From assembly GCF_003171515.1 (NCBI RefSeq), contig NC_089395.1, positions 2,976,001 to 3,040,000 of the forward strand: a stretch of 64,000 nucleotides of DNA. The letters run 5' to 3'. A model generated the notes under the pieces. The model saw nothing but the letters and a program-made list of their open reading frames with translations. It did not search any database and was not told the DNA's origin. The position numbers and the translations under genes were made by a program. Below are positions 63,257 through 64,000 of the stretch, one piece after another (the stretch's first letter is position 1; each line of letters begins with the position of its first letter). The stretch is from Pyrenophora tritici-repentis. Lineage: Eukaryota > Ascomycota > Dothideomycetes > Pleosporales > Pleosporaceae.

Positions 63257-63418
63257 CACAGTCCGCAACAATCAATTAAGTGGGTCCTAGAAGGTTCAGA
63301 TTGGATTGATTGATTACCGCTTTAAGCCTAGTAGTTACCTATAGGAGTTTAAGCCCTACCTAGATAGGTAAGTGGGTCTAGGAGAGTGACCGGATTGAAT
63401 TGATTGTTGCGGAGTCTA
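63257..63418. mobile_element. 162-bp hAT-type MITE, copy 3, in the helicase gene
   Basis: It is identical by eye to copies 1 and 2. The duplication GCCGTTTG flanks it (63249-63256 and 63419-63426). Insert plus duplication is 170 bp and shifts the frame by two, so together with the first MITE it returns the frame arithmetic to zero, but stops inside the inserts still break translation. Confidence 0.93.
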
Positions 63419-64000
63419 GCCGTTTGAGAGCGAGGCAGACGAGGCAAGGGTGGATCGGTGGCAGCGGCTGAGGAAGATGGACGCGAGAGCGCAGCTGAAG
63501 CGCATGATGGGCGAGGAGGCCAAGTTCCGGGGGGTGCAGGAGGCAGCGATCAAAGCCATCACAGCAGGCGAGAGTCCCGTAGTAGCGGTGATGCCGACGG
63601 GGGCAGGCAAGAGCTTGTTGTTCATGTTGCCGGCGTGGGCAGAGCAGGGCGGCACGACGGTGGTGGTAGTGCCGTTGATCGCGTTGCGTGGCGACATGGC
63701 ACAGCGGTGCAAGAAGCTAGGGATATCGTGCGTAGAGTGGCAGAGTCGGCGTCCGCCAGACGCAGCAGCGGTGGTGTTAGTGACGCCCGAGTCGGCAGTT
63801 GGAGAGGAATTTGCAACGTTTTTAAACCGGCTACGAGCGACGCGGCAGCTAGATCGGATTATTATCGACGAGTGCCATATCGTGTTAAACCGGCAGTACA
63901 CGTTCCGCAAGCAGATGCAGCAGCTAGGTAAGCTAGTGGCTGTAGAGACGCAGATGGTCATGTTAACAGCAACGTTGCCACCCAGCGAGGAGGACGAGTT

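Larger units (their letters stand above)
60363..64000 (+). pseudogene. OrsD / tyrosine-recombinase-like / RecQ helicase, split by two MITEs, partial
   Basis: Three segments form one frame once two MITEs and one copy of each duplication are removed: 60363-62045, 62182-63256 and 63427 to the window end, at least 1,110 residues. The N-terminus is an OrsD-type double finger (HVPEHSVAACRECRYAVWPD, HLQKQHK, SCCYYVARSKEAIRKHW). A long acidic middle follows. The next part has a tyrosine-recombinase-like pattern (ARGPELLSVRHSN, Arg about 694; QAGHTSHVAGLVY, His about 861 and Tyr about 870). The RecQ-type helicase core begins with Walker A (AVMPTGAGKSLLFML), DECH box (RIIIDECHIVLN) and VMLTATLPP. Such OrsD-RecQ genes occur near fungal chromosome ends as telomere-linked helicases. 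As it stands, the MITEs break the frame. Confidence 0.82.

Noticed and set aside
62376..63275. Long antisense frame opposite the helicase gene
   Set aside because: It is the GC-rich shadow of the real helicase frame. Its residues (Ser, Arg, Pro, Cys) are typical of an antisense reading and it has no motif.
60363..64000. The recombinase-like gene as a Starship captain
   Set aside because: Starship captains are DUF3435 proteins at the left edge of giant elements. Here the recombinase-like part lies between OrsD fingers and a RecQ helicase, and no element edge is seen.
1..64000. CRISPR arrays, bacterial operons, rRNA genes
   Set aside because: No regular spacer-repeat arrays, ribosome-binding sites or rRNA-like sequence were found. 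Introns and element types show a eukaryote, so none is expected.
63900..64000. A nearby telomere at the right edge
   Set aside because: The helicase family hints at a subtelomere, but the window ends inside the gene. The TTAGGG-like units in the window all belong to the ends of hAT-1.

Overview
The window looks like a transposon-rich, probably subtelomeric or accessory part of a filamentous ascomycete genome (Pezizomycotina; Dothideomycetes/Pleosporales is my best guess, not proven). The reasons are short GT-AG introns of about 45-120 nt, fungal-type mobile elements (Ty3 chromovirus, Copia, Tad-like LINEs, Fot1/pogo, Tc1/mariner, hAT), small secreted proteins, an Egh16-type secreted protein, and an OrsD-RecQ helicase of the kind often found near fungal telomeres.

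Layout. 1-4.4 kb: sparse sequence, then an Egh16-like secreted protein (2517-3301, +) and a small secreted protein (3968-4318, -). 4.5-14.5 kb: a decayed Tc1/mariner element with an apparently intact Ty3/gypsy chromovirus (5155-12855, minus strand) nested in it. 14.5-25 kb: host island with a three-exon cysteine-rich secreted protein (16108-16664), LTR and Copia relics, and a very large multidomain haem-enzyme gene (19784-24898) that joins an indoleamine-dioxygenase-like domain, a FAD/NADPH reductase and cytochrome b5. 25.2-34.1 kb: a Fot1/pogo relic interrupted by a Copia solo LTR, which is itself interrupted by a 5.84-kb hAT element (25696-31535). That hAT carries a transposase, an unrecognised acidic protein and a spliced histone H3-like gene. 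A truncated Copia follows. 34.1-40.1 kb: two nearly identical hAT elements of a second family in inverted orientation. 40.1-45.5 kb: purine-rich low-complexity DNA, a solo LTR, a tRNA-like relic and an intact Fot1/pogo element. 45.5-60 kb: two Tad-like LINEs on the minus strand, the first interrupted by a third, intact copy of hAT family 2 and by a MITE. 60.4-64 kb: an OrsD / tyrosine-recombinase-like / RecQ helicase gene interrupted by two MITEs and running off the window.

How it fits together. Most of the window is layered transposition. Target-site duplications (TSDs) fix the order of many insertions: 8 bp for hATs and their MITEs, 5 bp for Copia, 4 bp for the chromovirus, TA for Tc1 and pogo. 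Older relics carry CAG-to-TAG style stops that could be RIP, while young copies are almost identical. The strongest leads are the hAT element that carries its own histone H3 variant and shares a short motif across its introns and promoters, the recombinase-like/RecQ fusion, and the dioxygenase-reductase-b5 fusion.
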